Source: Janthinobacterium sp. 344 (GTDB lineage: Bacteria; Pseudomonadota; Gammaproteobacteria; Burkholderiales; Burkholderiaceae_D). From it: DNA of 64,000 nucleotides. Under the pieces are notes generated by a model. That model was given only the letters and a program-made list of their open reading frames with translations. It was not told the DNA's origin and made no database searches. The stretch spans positions 84,329-148,328 of the forward strand of contig NZ_FOKL01000002.1 of assembly GCF_900112025.1 (NCBI RefSeq), given 5' to 3'. A program made the translations under genes and the position numbers. Positions 17,387 through 25,941 of this stretch are shown here, piece by piece (the stretch's first letter is position 1; each line of letters opens with the position of its first letter).

Positions 17387-18867
17387 GCCTGCAAGGTCCA
17401 GCCATCGATGCGCGACAGCAGCGGGTGATACGCCCACAGCATGCCTTCGCTGACAAACAGGCGCACGCGCCACGGCTCGCTGACGGCGAAGGTGTGGAAC
17501 ACCGTTTCACGCAGGGTATCGTCCTGCACCAGTTGCGCGGCCAGGCGCTCGTTCGAGCGCAGCACGCTCGACAGGCCGGCGCTGGTGGCGAACTTGACGC
17601 CGAAGACGCTGTTGCCTTCGCCAGATTCCAGCAGCGGCATGACGGCCTGGTTCTTGCCGCCATCGTCGCCATGTTCCGGTTCTTCCCACGGCGCCGTTTT
17701 CAGCTTGGTGGCGAAGCGGTAATTGAAGCTGCCCGAACACAGGCGCGGCGCCAGCGCGTCGGCCTGCTCGGACTGCGCGCCCAGCTTCACGTAGACATAC
17801 GTGCCGCGGCCGCGCTCGAAGCACAGTTGCCACAGGCCGCCATCGCGCGACACATACGGGCTGCCGAACTCGAAATGCGGCACCAGCCCTGCGGGCCACG
17901 GCGTAAACGACGCGGCCACGTTGCCATCGGGCTGCAATTGCAGGCGCAGCTGGCCATGGGCGCACGGCCACACGGCCATGCGGTTGTAGGCCACGGGGGC
18001 GCCGATGGCGCCCAGGTCAGGCACGCCGTCGAGCAGCACGTCGCTGCCCGGCTGCTGCTGCGCATCCAGGTTGACGAAACGGATGTGGCCATCGTCGTCG
18101 CGCAACGGCGCCCATACCCGGTTCTGGAACCAGATGGGGGCCGCCACGCACGGCGCGCCGCCCACGTGCTCGACCACGTAGGTGAGCGAGGGCACATCGG
18201 GGCGGATGCAGGCCAGGCCGTGGCTGGTCGGCAAGACCAGCACGCTATTGAAGTCCGGCACCAGTTCCGCGCGCCAGGCGGCGTGGTCGATGTCCGATTC
18301 GGCCAGCAGGCCGCCATATTCGGGTTCCAGCGCCAGCCAGCGTTTCGAGGCGGGCAGCCAGGCGTGCAGGGCCGCCTTGCGCGGATCCAGCGCCAGCAGC
18401 GCGGCGCCGCTGGTGCCGAACTGGGCGTTGAAGAATTCGTACTCGCCCGGCGGCGGCATGGGCAGCGAGGCGTCCGCCTGCGCATGCTCTTCGCGGGTGC
18501 GCTGGTCGGCCAGTGTCAAGGCCACGCTGGCCTGGCGCAGGCCGGCCGGGCCGGAAACGGGGCTGTCGCTGACGGGATAGGCGCCGTAGGGCGGCACCCA
18601 GGGCGGCGGCGCGGCCGCATCGGGCGGCACTTGCAAGGCCGTACCCGTGGCGGGATCGAAAGCGAATTCGGGCGGAAAGTGGCGCACGGGCGCGCCGGCC
18701 GCCGCGGGCAGGCGCCGGGCGTGCATCAGCTTGCCGATATCGGCATGGCTCAGCAAGGGCGAGACGTTCTGCCCGTCCGCGCTGCGCTGCAAGCTCCAGA
18801 CACCGGCGTCATCCACCTGCCAGACGCCGGACGGCAGCGGCCAATCCCCAGAAGTTTTAAGGTCCAT
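17383..18867 (-). CDS. Uncharacterised protein, first gene of the tubulin-like cluster
   Basis: About 494 residues, no signal peptide or TM, rich in Trp, Pro and short beta-strand stretches separated by turns (ALHAWLPASKRWLALEPEYGG, RMAVWPCAHGQLRLQL, YVSRDGGLWQLCFE), which hints at a beta-propeller. A proline-rich patch (PPPWVPPYGAYPV) lies near residue 90. The likely start is ATG 18867; a TTG at 18912 would add 15 residues. I cannot assign a family. It is the promoter-proximal gene and overlaps the vWA-like gene by four bases. Confidence 0.7.
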   Translation of the reverse strand: MDLKTSGDWPLPSGVWQVDDAGVWSLQRSADGQNVSPLLSHADIGKLMHARRLPAAAGAPVRHFPPEFAFDPATGTALQVPPDAAAPPPWVPPYGAYPVSDSPVSGPAGLRQASVALTLADQRTREEHAQADASLPMPPPGEYEFFNAQFGTSGAALLALDPRKAALHAWLPASKRWLALEPEYGGLLAESDIDHAAWRAELVPDFNSVLVLPTSHGLACIRPDVPSLTYVVEHVGGAPCVAAPIWFQNRVWAPLRDDDGHIRFVNLDAQQQPGSDVLLDGVPDLGAIGAPVAYNRMAVWPCAHGQLRLQLQPDGNVAASFTPWPAGLVPHFEFGSPYVSRDGGLWQLCFERGRGTYVYVKLGAQSEQADALAPRLCSGSFNYRFATKLKTAPWEEPEHGDDGGKNQAVMPLLESGEGNSVFGVKFATSAGLSSVLRSNERLAAQLVQDDTLRETVFHTFAVSEPWRVRLFVSEGMLWAYHPLLSRIDGWTLQA

Positions 18868-19029
18868 GTATTTTCTATGACGAGCAATAAGCACCGCCGC
18901 CTGGTGCGACAAGATAGCCAGACGATGACGGCGGCAGAACGTGCTGGGGCGGTCGAAACGAGGTCGCAGCCCTGGCAGTTCTCATAGTAACGTCTTTTTA
19001 TCTGTATGGAAACATTGACGAGGCTGGCC

Positions 19030-19506
19030 CTACTGCGCCCGTACCTTGGTCAGCAGCTTGGTGGTCGAACGGTCGTGCTCGAAATCGATGGCCACGGCCT
19101 GGCCGCCATACGCCAGCACGGCGCGGCCTTCCGGAATGGCCGTCATGTCGTAGTCGCCGCCCTTGGCATAGATTTCCGGCCGGACTTCCTGCACCACTTC
19201 CAGGGCGCTGTCTTCCGAGAACGGCACCACCAGGCTGACCGATTCCAGCGCGGCCAGCACGGCCATGCGGTCTTCGCAGCTGTTCAGCGGACGGTCGTCG
19301 CCCTTGCCCAGGCGTTTTACCGACGCATCGGTATTCACGGCCACCACCAGCGAGGCGCCCAGCGCGCGCGCCTGCGCCAGGTAAGTGACGTGGCCGCGGT
19401 GCAAAATATCGAACACGCCGTTCGTCACCACCACGGGTTTGGGCAGCGCTTGCGCGCGCGCGCGCAGCGCATCGCGGCTGCATAGTTTGTTTTCAAAGTC
19501 AGGCAT
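19030..19506 (-). CDS. rfaE2: D-glycero-beta-D-manno-heptose 1-phosphate adenylyltransferase (RfaE2)
   Basis: A 158-residue nucleotidyltransferase equal to the C-terminal half of bifunctional HldE/RfaE. The cytidylyltransferase-like motif NGVFDILHRGHVTYL has the HxGH-type His pair. Later motifs are VAVNTDASVKRLGKG, EDRMAVLAAL and YAKGGDYDM. It makes ADP-heptose for the lipopolysaccharide inner core. As in other betaproteobacteria, it is separate from the kinase half, which is not in the window. ATG 19506 follows GAGAG. Confidence 0.93.
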   Translation of the reverse strand: MPDFENKLCSRDALRARAQALPKPVVVTNGVFDILHRGHVTYLAQARALGASLVVAVNTDASVKRLGKGDDRPLNSCEDRMAVLAALESVSLVVPFSEDSALEVVQEVRPEIYAKGGDYDMTAIPEGRAVLAYGGQAVAIDFEHDRSTTKLLTKVRAQ

Positions 19507-19540
19507 GGCACTCTCTTGTCTCGGTTAAATTCGGTAGGCA

Positions 19541-19780
19541 TTACGCGTGGCTATCGCCTTGGATGCCGCCGGCGTCGCGGCGCCAGGCTTCAATCAGGGC
19601 GGCGATGGCCGGTTCCAGGCTGTCGATGGCGATGCGATCTTGCCGGTAGTAAATCATCCGCGCATACACGCCGGCCAGCCGGCTGACGGGCGGCGACAGC
19701 GCATATTCGTTGCCGCGCGCCGGCTGCCTGGCGCGCCAGTAGTTGATCGCCGCTTCCAGCGCCTGTATGCGCAGCTCCAT
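19541..19780 (-). CDS. DUF3717 domain protein
   Basis: A 79-residue protein starting MELRIQALEAAINYWRARQP, then YALSPPVSRLAGVYARMIYY and ALIEAWRRDA. This is the short all-helical DUF3717 family common in Burkholderiales. ATG 19780 follows GGGAGAGG. An in-frame upstream ATG at 19879 crosses into the oxyR promoter region and is unlikely. It lies 34 bases before rfaE2 on the same strand. Its function is unknown. Confidence 0.8.
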   Translation of the reverse strand: MELRIQALEAAINYWRARQPARGNEYALSPPVSRLAGVYARMIYYRQDRIAIDSLEPAIAALIEAWRRDAGGIQGDSHA

Positions 19781-19917
19781 CGCCCTCTCCCTGCATCGTC
19801 CCGTCCCCCGCATTATAGGGGGCGATCCGCTACAATATGCCATCGGCGCCACAGTTAGACCGTTTGCGCCACCTTTCATTCATTGCAAGTAAGCACTTCC
19901 TGTGTTTCAATCACCTT

Positions 19918-20856
19918 ATGACACTGACTGAACTGAAATACATCGTTGCAGTCGCGCGAGCGAAGCACTTTGGCCATGCCGCCGAAGCCTGCTTCGTTGC
20001 CCAGCCCACCTTGTCAGTGGCCATCAAGAAACTCGAAGACGAGCTGGGCGTTGTCCTGTTCGAACGGGGGGGCGCGGAAATTTCCGTCACGCCGCTGGGC
20101 GCGCAGATCATTGCCCAGGCCGAACGCGTGCTGGAACAGACGGCCGCCATCAAGGAACTCGCCAAGCAAAACAAGGACCCGCTGGCCGGCCCCCTGCGCC
20201 TGGGCGTGATCTACACGATCGGCCCCTACCTGCTGCCGCCGCTGGTCAAGGCCATGATAGACCAGGTACCGCAGATGCCCTTGATCTTGCAGGAGAATTT
20301 CACGGTACGCCTGCTCGAACTGTTGCGCCAGGGCGAACTGGACGTGGCCATCATGGCCCTGCCCCTGCCCGAGCACGGCATGGCCATGCAGGATCTGTAT
20401 GACGAACCGTTTGTCGTGGCCATGCCGCGCCACCATCCGTGGACGGCGCGCGAGACGATCGCCGCGCAGGATTTGAAATCGGAAACCATGCTGCTGTTGG
20501 GCAATGGCCACTGTTTCCGCGACCAGGTGCTGGAAGTGTGCCCGGAAATGGCGCGCTTTTCCTCGCCCGGCAACGGCATGCAGCGCACCTTTGAAGGTTC
20601 CTCACTGGAAACCATCCGCCACATGGTGGCCAGCGGCATCGGCCTGACGGTCTTGCCGCGCGCCTCCGTGGCGAACATGCACGCCACCGACGGCATGCTG
20701 GAATACCGCCCGTTCGCCGAGCCCGTGCCGTCGCGCCGGGTGGTCATGCTGTGGCGCAAGAGTTTTACCCGCAAGGCCGCCATCGACGCCCTGTGCGCGG
20801 CCATCGCCAGCTGCGACTTGCCGGGCATTACTCCGCTGTGCGAGAGCGCAGCGTAG
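19918..20856 (+). CDS. oxyR: OxyR, LysR-type peroxide-sensing regulator
   Basis: A 312-residue LysR-family protein: a helix-turn-helix at about residues 1-60 (LKYIVAVARAKHFGHAAEACFVAQPTL starts it) and a sensor domain at 90-300. The peroxide-sensing cysteines sit at exactly C199 and C208 (GHCFRDQVLEVC), the numbering known from E. coli OxyR. Hydrogen peroxide forms a disulfide between them and turns the protein into an activator of catalase, peroxidase and related genes. The chosen ATG at 19918 gives this numbering. It is transcribed towards ubiA. Confidence 0.95.
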   Translation: MTLTELKYIVAVARAKHFGHAAEACFVAQPTLSVAIKKLEDELGVVLFERGGAEISVTPLGAQIIAQAERVLEQTAAIKELAKQNKDPLAGPLRLGVIYTIGPYLLPPLVKAMIDQVPQMPLILQENFTVRLLELLRQGELDVAIMALPLPEHGMAMQDLYDEPFVVAMPRHHPWTARETIAAQDLKSETMLLLGNGHCFRDQVLEVCPEMARFSSPGNGMQRTFEGSSLETIRHMVASGIGLTVLPRASVANMHATDGMLEYRPFAEPVPSRRVVMLWRKSFTRKAAIDALCAAIASCDLPGITPLCESAA

Positions 20857-20932
20857 TTGCCAGGCGCAAAATAGTACATTTGCGTACGATTTGCGATAAT
20901 CGACCTTTCTGTTTAACAAGATCGAGTCTTCC

Positions 20933-21787
20933 ATGAACAAGCTGGCGCTGTATTTTCGCCTGATACGGCTGGACAAGCCTATCGGTACCGTATTGCTGCT
21001 GTGGCCTACCCTGTGCGCGCTGTGGCTGGCGCAGCAGGGCGTGCCGGACTGGCGGCTGCTGCTCATCTTCACCCTCGGCACCTTCCTGATGCGCTCGGCT
21101 GGCTGCGCCATCAATGACTACGCCGACCAGGATATCGACAAATTCGTCAAGCGCACGGCCGAGCGCCCCATCACCAGCGGGCGCATCAGCGGCAAGGAAG
21201 CGCTGGCCGTGGCCGGCGTGCTGACCGTGCTGGCCTTCTGCCTGATCCTGCCCCTGAACACGCTGACCAAGCAATTGTCCGTGGCCGCCGTCATCATCGC
21301 CGCCACCTATCCCTACTTCAAGCGCTTCTTTGCCATTCCGCAGGCCTACCTGGGCATCGCCTTCGGCTTCGGCATTCCCATGGGCTTTGCCGCCATCACG
21401 GGGGCCGTGCCCGTCGTCGCGTGGCTGTTGTTGCTGGGCAATGTCTTCTGGGCCGTGGCCTACGACACGGAATATGCGATGGTCGACCGCGACGACGACT
21501 TGAAGATCGGCATCAAGACCTCGGCCATCACCTTTGGCCGCTACGACGTGGCCATCATCATGCTGTGCTATGCCGTCTTCCTGCTGTTGTGGCTGGTCTG
21601 TGGCTGGCATCTGGGCTTGCGCAGCTGGTTCGTGGCGGGCCTGGCGGTGGCCGCCGGATGTGCCGTTTATCACTACACCTTGATCCGCACACGCGAGCGT
21701 ATGCCGTGTTTTGCGGCATTCCGGCATAATAACTGGCTAGGAGCAGCGGTATTTGCGGGGGTGGTGCTGGACTTCGCTTTCCGCTAG
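20933..21787 (+). CDS. ubiA: 4-hydroxybenzoate polyprenyltransferase
   Basis: A 284-residue UbiA prenyltransferase with about eight TM helices. The two Asp-rich prenyl-diphosphate/magnesium motifs are present: [20 protein letters not shown] near residue 60 and [17 protein letters not shown] near residue 180. It attaches the polyprenyl tail to 4-hydroxybenzoate in ubiquinone synthesis. The tail precursor derives from the dxs-ispA pathway encoded at 44-47 kb. ATG 20933 starts 76 bases after oxyR. Confidence 0.96.
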   Translation: MNKLALYFRLIRLDKPIGTVLLLWPTLCALWLAQQGVPDWRLLLIFTLGTFLMRSAGCAINDYADQDIDKFVKRTAERPITSGRISGKEALAVAGVLTVLAFCLILPLNTLTKQLSVAAVIIAATYPYFKRFFAIPQAYLGIAFGFGIPMGFAAITGAVPVVAWLLLLGNVFWAVAYDTEYAMVDRDDDLKIGIKTSAITFGRYDVAIIMLCYAVFLLLWLVCGWHLGLRSWFVAGLAVAAGCAVYHYTLIRTRERMPCFAAFRHNNWLGAAVFAGVVLDFAFR

Positions 21788-21794
21788 CCAATCC

Positions 21795-21831
21795 GTCTTG
21801 CGCTACGGCAGCCTTTGAGGCGGCGCAAGAC
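21795..21831. other. Stem-loop downstream of ubiA
   Basis: Nine-base arms GTCTTGCGC (21795-21803) and GCGCAAGAC (21823-21831) enclose a 19-base loop eight bases after the ubiA stop. There is no T-tract, so it is at best a weak or Rho-assisted terminator, or an mRNA 3'-end stabiliser. Confidence 0.5.
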
Positions 21832-21894
21832 AGCCAGGCCGCTGCTGCCTACACTGGTATTTCACTGTGCAGTTTCACTTCGATGAGGTAATAC

Positions 21895-22251
21895 ATGAGC
21901 TCGACACATACCGGCAAATCCAGCAGCGACAACATCCTCGCCGACGCCGACAAGGCACGCGACAAACTGGTTGGCGACCTGAAAAACGTCATCAATGAAG
22001 CCGAAGGCTGGCTCGATGGCGCCAAGGACCAGACGGGCGACAATATCAAAGCCGTCAAGGAGCGGTTCATCGCCACCGTGGAAACGGCCAAGAAAGACTT
22101 GATCAAGCTGGAAGAGGACTTGCTCGACCGCACCAAAAAGGCGGCCAAGGCCACCGACGAATACGTGCAGGACAATCCATGGAAAGCCGTGGGCGCCGGC
22201 GCCGTCGTCGGCGTGCTGTTCGGCCTGCTGCTGTCGTCGTCACGCCGTTAA
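21895..22251 (+). CDS. DUF883 (ElaB/YqjD) family protein
   Basis: A 118-residue protein. A long amphipathic charged helix (about residues 15-90) precedes the typical C-terminal stretch DNPWKAVGAGAVVGVLFGLLLSSSRR, a membrane anchor ending in arginines. ElaB/YqjD proteins are C-terminal-tail-anchored, and some bind ribosomes at the inner membrane in stationary phase. ATG 21895 follows GAGGT. It heads the DUF883-YqjE-YqjK set. Confidence 0.9.
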   Translation: MSSTHTGKSSSDNILADADKARDKLVGDLKNVINEAEGWLDGAKDQTGDNIKAVKERFIATVETAKKDLIKLEEDLLDRTKKAAKATDEYVQDNPWKAVGAGAVVGVLFGLLLSSSRR

Positions 22252-22330
22252 GCATGCGCTACGGGCACGGCGGCACAGTCCGCCGGGCTTGACCGACGGC
22301 CTGGCCGTCCCCTGACGCGAAAGGCAACAT

Positions 22331-22717
22331 ATGGCTATCGTGCATCATGTCGCCCAGGTCGCAGCGACCCTCGCCGCCATCGTCCAGACCCGTCTGGCCC
22401 TGGCGGCCGTGGAAATGGAAGAAGAGTCGCTGCGCTTCCTGTCTTATCTGGCGCTGGCCATGCTGGCCCTGCTATGCCTGTTCGTCGGCCTGGTGCTGAT
22501 CGTGTTTCTCGTCATCGTGCTGTTCTGGGATACGCACCGCATCGCCGCCATCGCCATCACGGCCGCCGTCTTCATCCTCGCCGCGCTGGGCACCCTGCTG
22601 GGCGTGCGCGCCAGTTTCCGCAGCAAGCCGAAATTGCTGTCATTTACCATGAGCGAACTGAACAAAGACCTGGACGAGCTGCAGCATCTGGCGCGCCGGG
22701 GATCGGAGCAGCCATGA
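22331..22717 (+). CDS. YqjE/phage-holin-like (DUF1469) membrane protein
   Basis: A 128-residue protein: an amphipathic N-terminus (RLALAAVEMEEE), two adjacent TM helices at about residues 40-65 and 72-95, and a charged tail (ELNKDLDELQHL). This matches the DUF1469/YqjE family that follows DUF883 genes. Its role is unknown; an envelope-stress or stationary-phase role is inferred from E. coli yqjDEK. Its stop overlaps the next start as ATGA. Confidence 0.85.
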   Translation: MAIVHHVAQVAATLAAIVQTRLALAAVEMEEESLRFLSYLALAMLALLCLFVGLVLIVFLVIVLFWDTHRIAAIAITAAVFILAALGTLLGVRASFRSKPKLLSFTMSELNKDLDELQHLARRGSEQP

Positions 22718-23061
22718 CCACGCATCCCACCAAACTGTCCAATGTCCACACGGCCACCAGCCTGGCACAGCGGCGCGATGCGCTGCTGGCCGAATGCGCG
22801 CTGCAGCGCCTGGCCCTGGGCGTGCAGACGCGCCAGCTGCTGGAGCCGCTGACGGGCGGCAACTTGCGCCACACCCTGGCCACGCGCTTTAAAGTGCCCC
22901 TGATGATAGGCGGCGCCGTGCTGGGCCTGCTGCTGGTGCGCCCGCGCCGCTTCCTGCCCCTGCTGCGGGCCAGCGGCATGCTGCTCAAGCACGCCACCAC
23001 CGCCATGCCCGTCGTGCTGGCGCTGGCGCAGCGTTTCAGCAAGAAAGACGCGGCGCCGTAA
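22714..23061 (+). CDS. YqjK-like small membrane-associated protein
   Basis: A 115-residue protein from ATG 22714, which overlaps the YqjE stop as ATGA. It has a basic, Leu/Arg-rich helical N-terminus (RRDALLAECALQRLALGV), a hydrophobic stretch at about residues 67-82 (PLMIGGAVLGLLLVR), and a second weak one near the end. Placement third after DUF883 and YqjE mirrors yqjDEK. Sequence similarity is weak, so the name rests mainly on context. Confidence 0.7.
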   Translation: MTTHPTKLSNVHTATSLAQRRDALLAECALQRLALGVQTRQLLEPLTGGNLRHTLATRFKVPLMIGGAVLGLLLVRPRRFLPLLRASGMLLKHATTAMPVVLALAQRFSKKDAAP

Positions 23062-23151
23062 AATATTTTTTGCCAAGCTGCATCCAAATCGCAGGCTCGT
23101 GGGTAGTACTGGCATCAACCATCCGGTTGAGCCAACGACCAGGAGCCTGCC

Positions 23152-23709
23152 ATGATCTCATTTACCGCCCCACGCCATACCGCCCCTTCCCTCACCGTGC
23201 TGTGCGCCGCCCTGCTGCTGGCCGCCTGCGCCCCCATGAGCGCGCGGTACTCGCAGGAACAATTGCCAGCCGCCGTACAGGTGCCCGGCGGCCACCAGGT
23301 GGCCATGCAGACCGTGGGCGTGGGCAAGATCGCCTATGAGTGCAAGGCGAAAAAAGATAACACGGGCCATGAATGGGTCTTCGTGGGACCGGACGCGGCC
23401 CTGAATGACCGCGGCGGCATGCAGGTCGGCACCTATGTCGGACCACCCGCCACCTGGGCCAGCCTCGACGGCTCCAAAGTGACGGCGACGCAAGTGGCCG
23501 TGGCGCCGGCCGGCGCGGGCAATATCCCGTATCAGCTGGTAAAAGCCAACCCGGCCACGGGCAGCGGCGCCATGCAGGGCGTCAGCTATATCCAGCGCGT
23601 GGCCACCCGCGGCGGCGTGGCGCCCGGCAGCCCCTGCGGCATGGACAGCATCGGCGCCAAACAATGGGTGCCCTACCAGGCCGATTACATCTTCTGGAAA
23701 AACGCATAA
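23152..23709 (+). CDS. DUF3455 family lipoprotein
   Basis: A 185-residue protein with a lipoprotein signal (lipobox LAAC, Cys near residue 25). The domain begins VPGGHQVAMQTVGVGKIAYECKA and continues WVFVGPDAALNDRGG, IPYQLVKAN, YIQRVATRGG and YQADYIFWK, the conserved pattern of DUF3455. The function is unknown; homologues are secreted or envelope proteins in soil bacteria and fungi. ATG 23152 follows CAGGAG. It precedes the ECF sigma gene by 106 bases. Confidence 0.88.
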   Translation: MISFTAPRHTAPSLTVLCAALLLAACAPMSARYSQEQLPAAVQVPGGHQVAMQTVGVGKIAYECKAKKDNTGHEWVFVGPDAALNDRGGMQVGTYVGPPATWASLDGSKVTATQVAVAPAGAGNIPYQLVKANPATGSGAMQGVSYIQRVATRGGVAPGSPCGMDSIGAKQWVPYQADYIFWKNA

Positions 23710-23815
23710 ATACGCGGCCATGACGGTTGGCAAGCGGGTTTCTGGCCTATACTCGGCAGTGCAAACTTGCTAACCGATAACTCCTGATAACCGCGTCCTG
23801 ACGATTGCGCCGACC

Positions 23816-24373
23816 TTGCCCAGCCAAGCCGCCCCCTACGATTACGATGCCGCCCTGCGCGCCTGCGCCAGGGGCGAGCAGCAGGCATTGCATGGCCTGT
23901 ACCAGCAGGAAAGCCGTTATCTGCTGGGCGTGGCCCTGCGCATCGTGCGCCAGCGGGCTCTGGCCGAAGACGTGCTGCACGACGCCTTCCTCAGCATCTG
24001 GCGCCGCGCCGGCAGCTTCGACGCCACGCGCGGCAGCGGCAAGGGCTGGATCTATGTGGTGGTGCGGCACCAGGCGCTGAACGTGGCACGTGCCCGCGCC
24101 CATGAACTGTCAGCCGATGAGGATACCGTGGAAACCCTGCTGCACCAACGCCAAGCCCACGATGCCGCCGATGCCTATGCCGAGCAGGCCGACATGGGCA
24201 GGCTGTACGATTGCCTGGGCCACCTGGACGACGCCAAGCGCAACTCCATCCTGTACGCCTATGTCGACGGCTGTTCCCACAGCGAAATCGCGCAGCGCCT
24301 GCAAGCACCGCTGGGCACGGTGAAAGCCTGGGTCAAGCGGGGCCTGGCCGCCTTGCGGGAGTGCATGGGATGA
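23816..24373 (+). CDS. ECF-type RNA polymerase sigma factor
   Basis: A 185-residue sigma-70-family protein with only regions 2 and 4. Region 2 includes LYQQESRYLLGVALRIVRQRALAEDVLHDAFLSIW. Region 4 includes ILYAYVDGCSHSEIAQRLQAPLGTVKAWVKRGLAALRECM, a helix-turn-helix that contacts the -35 element. It is probably controlled by the membrane protein encoded next. The start appears to be TTG 23816, with no clear SD sequence, so the N-terminus is uncertain. The stop overlaps the anti-sigma start. Confidence 0.9.
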   Translation: MPSQAAPYDYDAALRACARGEQQALHGLYQQESRYLLGVALRIVRQRALAEDVLHDAFLSIWRRAGSFDATRGSGKGWIYVVVRHQALNVARARAHELSADEDTVETLLHQRQAHDAADAYAEQADMGRLYDCLGHLDDAKRNSILYAYVDGCSHSEIAQRLQAPLGTVKAWVKRGLAALRECMG

Positions 24374-25086
24374 TGGATAACGACGAGGAACGGCAGCGGC
24401 TGGCCAGCGAATACGTGCTGGGCACCCTGGAGCGGGCCGAGCGGGCCGACGTGGAACAGCGTTTGCCGCTGGACGCCGCCTTGCGCGACGCCGTGGCCGC
24501 CTGGGAACAGCGGCTGCTGCCCTTGACGGCCCTGGCGCCGCCCGAGCAGCCGTCCAGCCAGCTGTGGCCGCGCATCAGCGCCAGCCTGTTCACGCCGACA
24601 ACCGTGCAACAGGCGGGCGGCTGGCGGGCGTGGTGGAACAGCCTGGCCTTCTGGCGCATACTGGCCGGCGGCGGCTTGGCGGCCACGGCCGCGCTGGCCG
24701 TGCTGGTGACGGTGCAGCTGCAGGCGCCAGCCGGGCCCGGCTACCTGGTGGTGCTGGTGGCGCCGCAGGACAAGTCGCCGGGCTGGATCGTGCAGGCGGG
24801 CAGCCGCGGCGGCAAGGGCCGCGACCTGAACCTGATCCCGCTGGGACCGACCACCGTGCCGCGGCAGAAAGCCCTGCAATTCTGGACCAAGGGCAAGGAC
24901 TGGGGCGCGCCCGTCTCGCTGGGCCTGGTGCAGCCGGGGCAGAGCCTCAAATTAACGTTGGACAAGCTGCCGCCGCTGCAACCCGATCAATTGTTCGAGA
25001 TCACGCTGGAGCCGGACACAGGCTCGCCCACGGGCCGGCCGACGGGGCCGATCCTGTACATCGGCCGCGCCGTGAAAGTGATGTAG
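24370..25086 (+). CDS. Anti-sigma factor (RskA-like) of the ECF pair
   Basis: A 238-residue protein. The N-terminal cytosolic zinc-less anti-sigma domain (RLASEYVLGTLERAERADVEQRL) precedes one TM helix near residues 95-118 (ILAGGGLAATAALAVLVTV) and a periplasmic RskA-type C-terminal domain (YLVVLVAPQDKSPGWIVQA ... ITLEPDTGSPTGRPTGPILYIG). It would hold the sigma factor inactive at the membrane until an envelope signal. The ATGATG start overlaps the sigma stop. It is convergent with proC, six bases away. Confidence 0.9.
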   Translation: MMDNDEERQRLASEYVLGTLERAERADVEQRLPLDAALRDAVAAWEQRLLPLTALAPPEQPSSQLWPRISASLFTPTTVQQAGGWRAWWNSLAFWRILAGGGLAATAALAVLVTVQLQAPAGPGYLVVLVAPQDKSPGWIVQAGSRGGKGRDLNLIPLGPTTVPRQKALQFWTKGKDWGAPVSLGLVQPGQSLKLTLDKLPPLQPDQLFEITLEPDTGSPTGRPTGPILYIGRAVKVM

Positions 25087-25092
25087 CGCGGA

Positions 25093-25923
25093 TTACTTGC
25101 CCAGTTCGTCACCCATCTCGCGCCCGCGCTGCGCCGCCGCCTTGATGCCCTTGACGATGGCCGCCTTCACGCCGCTCTCTTCCATGCTGGTCAAGGCCGC
25201 ATAGGTCGTGCCGCCCTTCGACGTGACGCGCTCGCGCAGCAGGGACACGGGCTCGCTGGAGTTCGCCGCCAGCTGCGCCGCGCCCGTAAACGTGGCGATG
25301 GCCAGCTGCGTGCCCTGCTCGGGCGTCAAGCCCAGCTCGGCCGCCGCCTGCTGCATCGCTTCGATAAAGTAAAACACGTAGGCGGGGCCGCTGCCCGAGA
25401 CGGCCGTCACGGGGTCGATCTTCGCTTCGTCGTCGAGCCAGACGGTGTGGCCGACGGCGCGCAGGATGGCGTCGGCCGTTTTCTTTTGCTCGTCGCTCAC
25501 GCCGCTGCTGGCCACCATGCCCGTGATGCCCATGCCGATCAGGGCCGGCGTGTTCGGCATGCAGCGCACGATGGCAGGGTAATCGCCGAGCCAGCGCGAC
25601 AGGTCGGCCGCGCGGATGCCGGCCGCGATTGACAGGATCAAGGGCGCCCGCTCGCTGTCGAGGAAGGGCAGCAATTGTGCCGCCACCTCGCGCATGCTTT
25701 GCGGTTTCACGGCCAGCACGATCACGTCCACGCCGCGCAGCGCGTCGCTGGCCGCGCTTGCCGTGGTGACGCCGAACTGCGCCTGCAGTTTTTCCAGCGC
25801 GGGCGCATGCGGGTCGATCACATGGATATTGCCGCCCAGGGTCAGCTTGCCTGCCAGGCCGGCGATCAGGGCCGCCGCCATGTTGCCGCCGCCCACGAAG
25901 GCGATGTTCAATTCTGTCGTCAT
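25093..25923 (-). CDS. proC: Pyrroline-5-carboxylate reductase
   Basis: A 276-residue enzyme for the last step of proline synthesis (NAD(P)H-dependent). The Rossmann start is IAFVGGGNMAAALIAGL. Family stretches are VLAVKPQSM, VRCMPNTPALIGMG and the signature region AVSGSGPAYVFYFIEAM, then RERVTSKGGTTYAAL. ATG 25923 (MTTELNIAF) is preferred over an upstream in-frame TTG. It lies downstream of yggS with an 18-base gap, a common pairing. Confidence 0.96.
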   Translation of the reverse strand: MTTELNIAFVGGGNMAAALIAGLAGKLTLGGNIHVIDPHAPALEKLQAQFGVTTASAASDALRGVDVIVLAVKPQSMREVAAQLLPFLDSERAPLILSIAAGIRAADLSRWLGDYPAIVRCMPNTPALIGMGITGMVASSGVSDEQKKTADAILRAVGHTVWLDDEAKIDPVTAVSGSGPAYVFYFIEAMQQAAAELGLTPEQGTQLAIATFTGAAQLAANSSEPVSLLRERVTSKGGTTYAALTSMEESGVKAAIVKGIKAAAQRGREMGDELGK

Positions 25924-25941
25924 GGTGATTCTTTCTATCAA

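Noticed and set aside
11723..17428. Very long open frame on the plus strand (about 1900 codons) opposite the tubulin-like cluster
   Set aside because: It is antisense to several well-supported genes, with an Arg/His/Gln/Ala-rich composition typical of GC-rich shadow frames, and has no SD sequence or domain.
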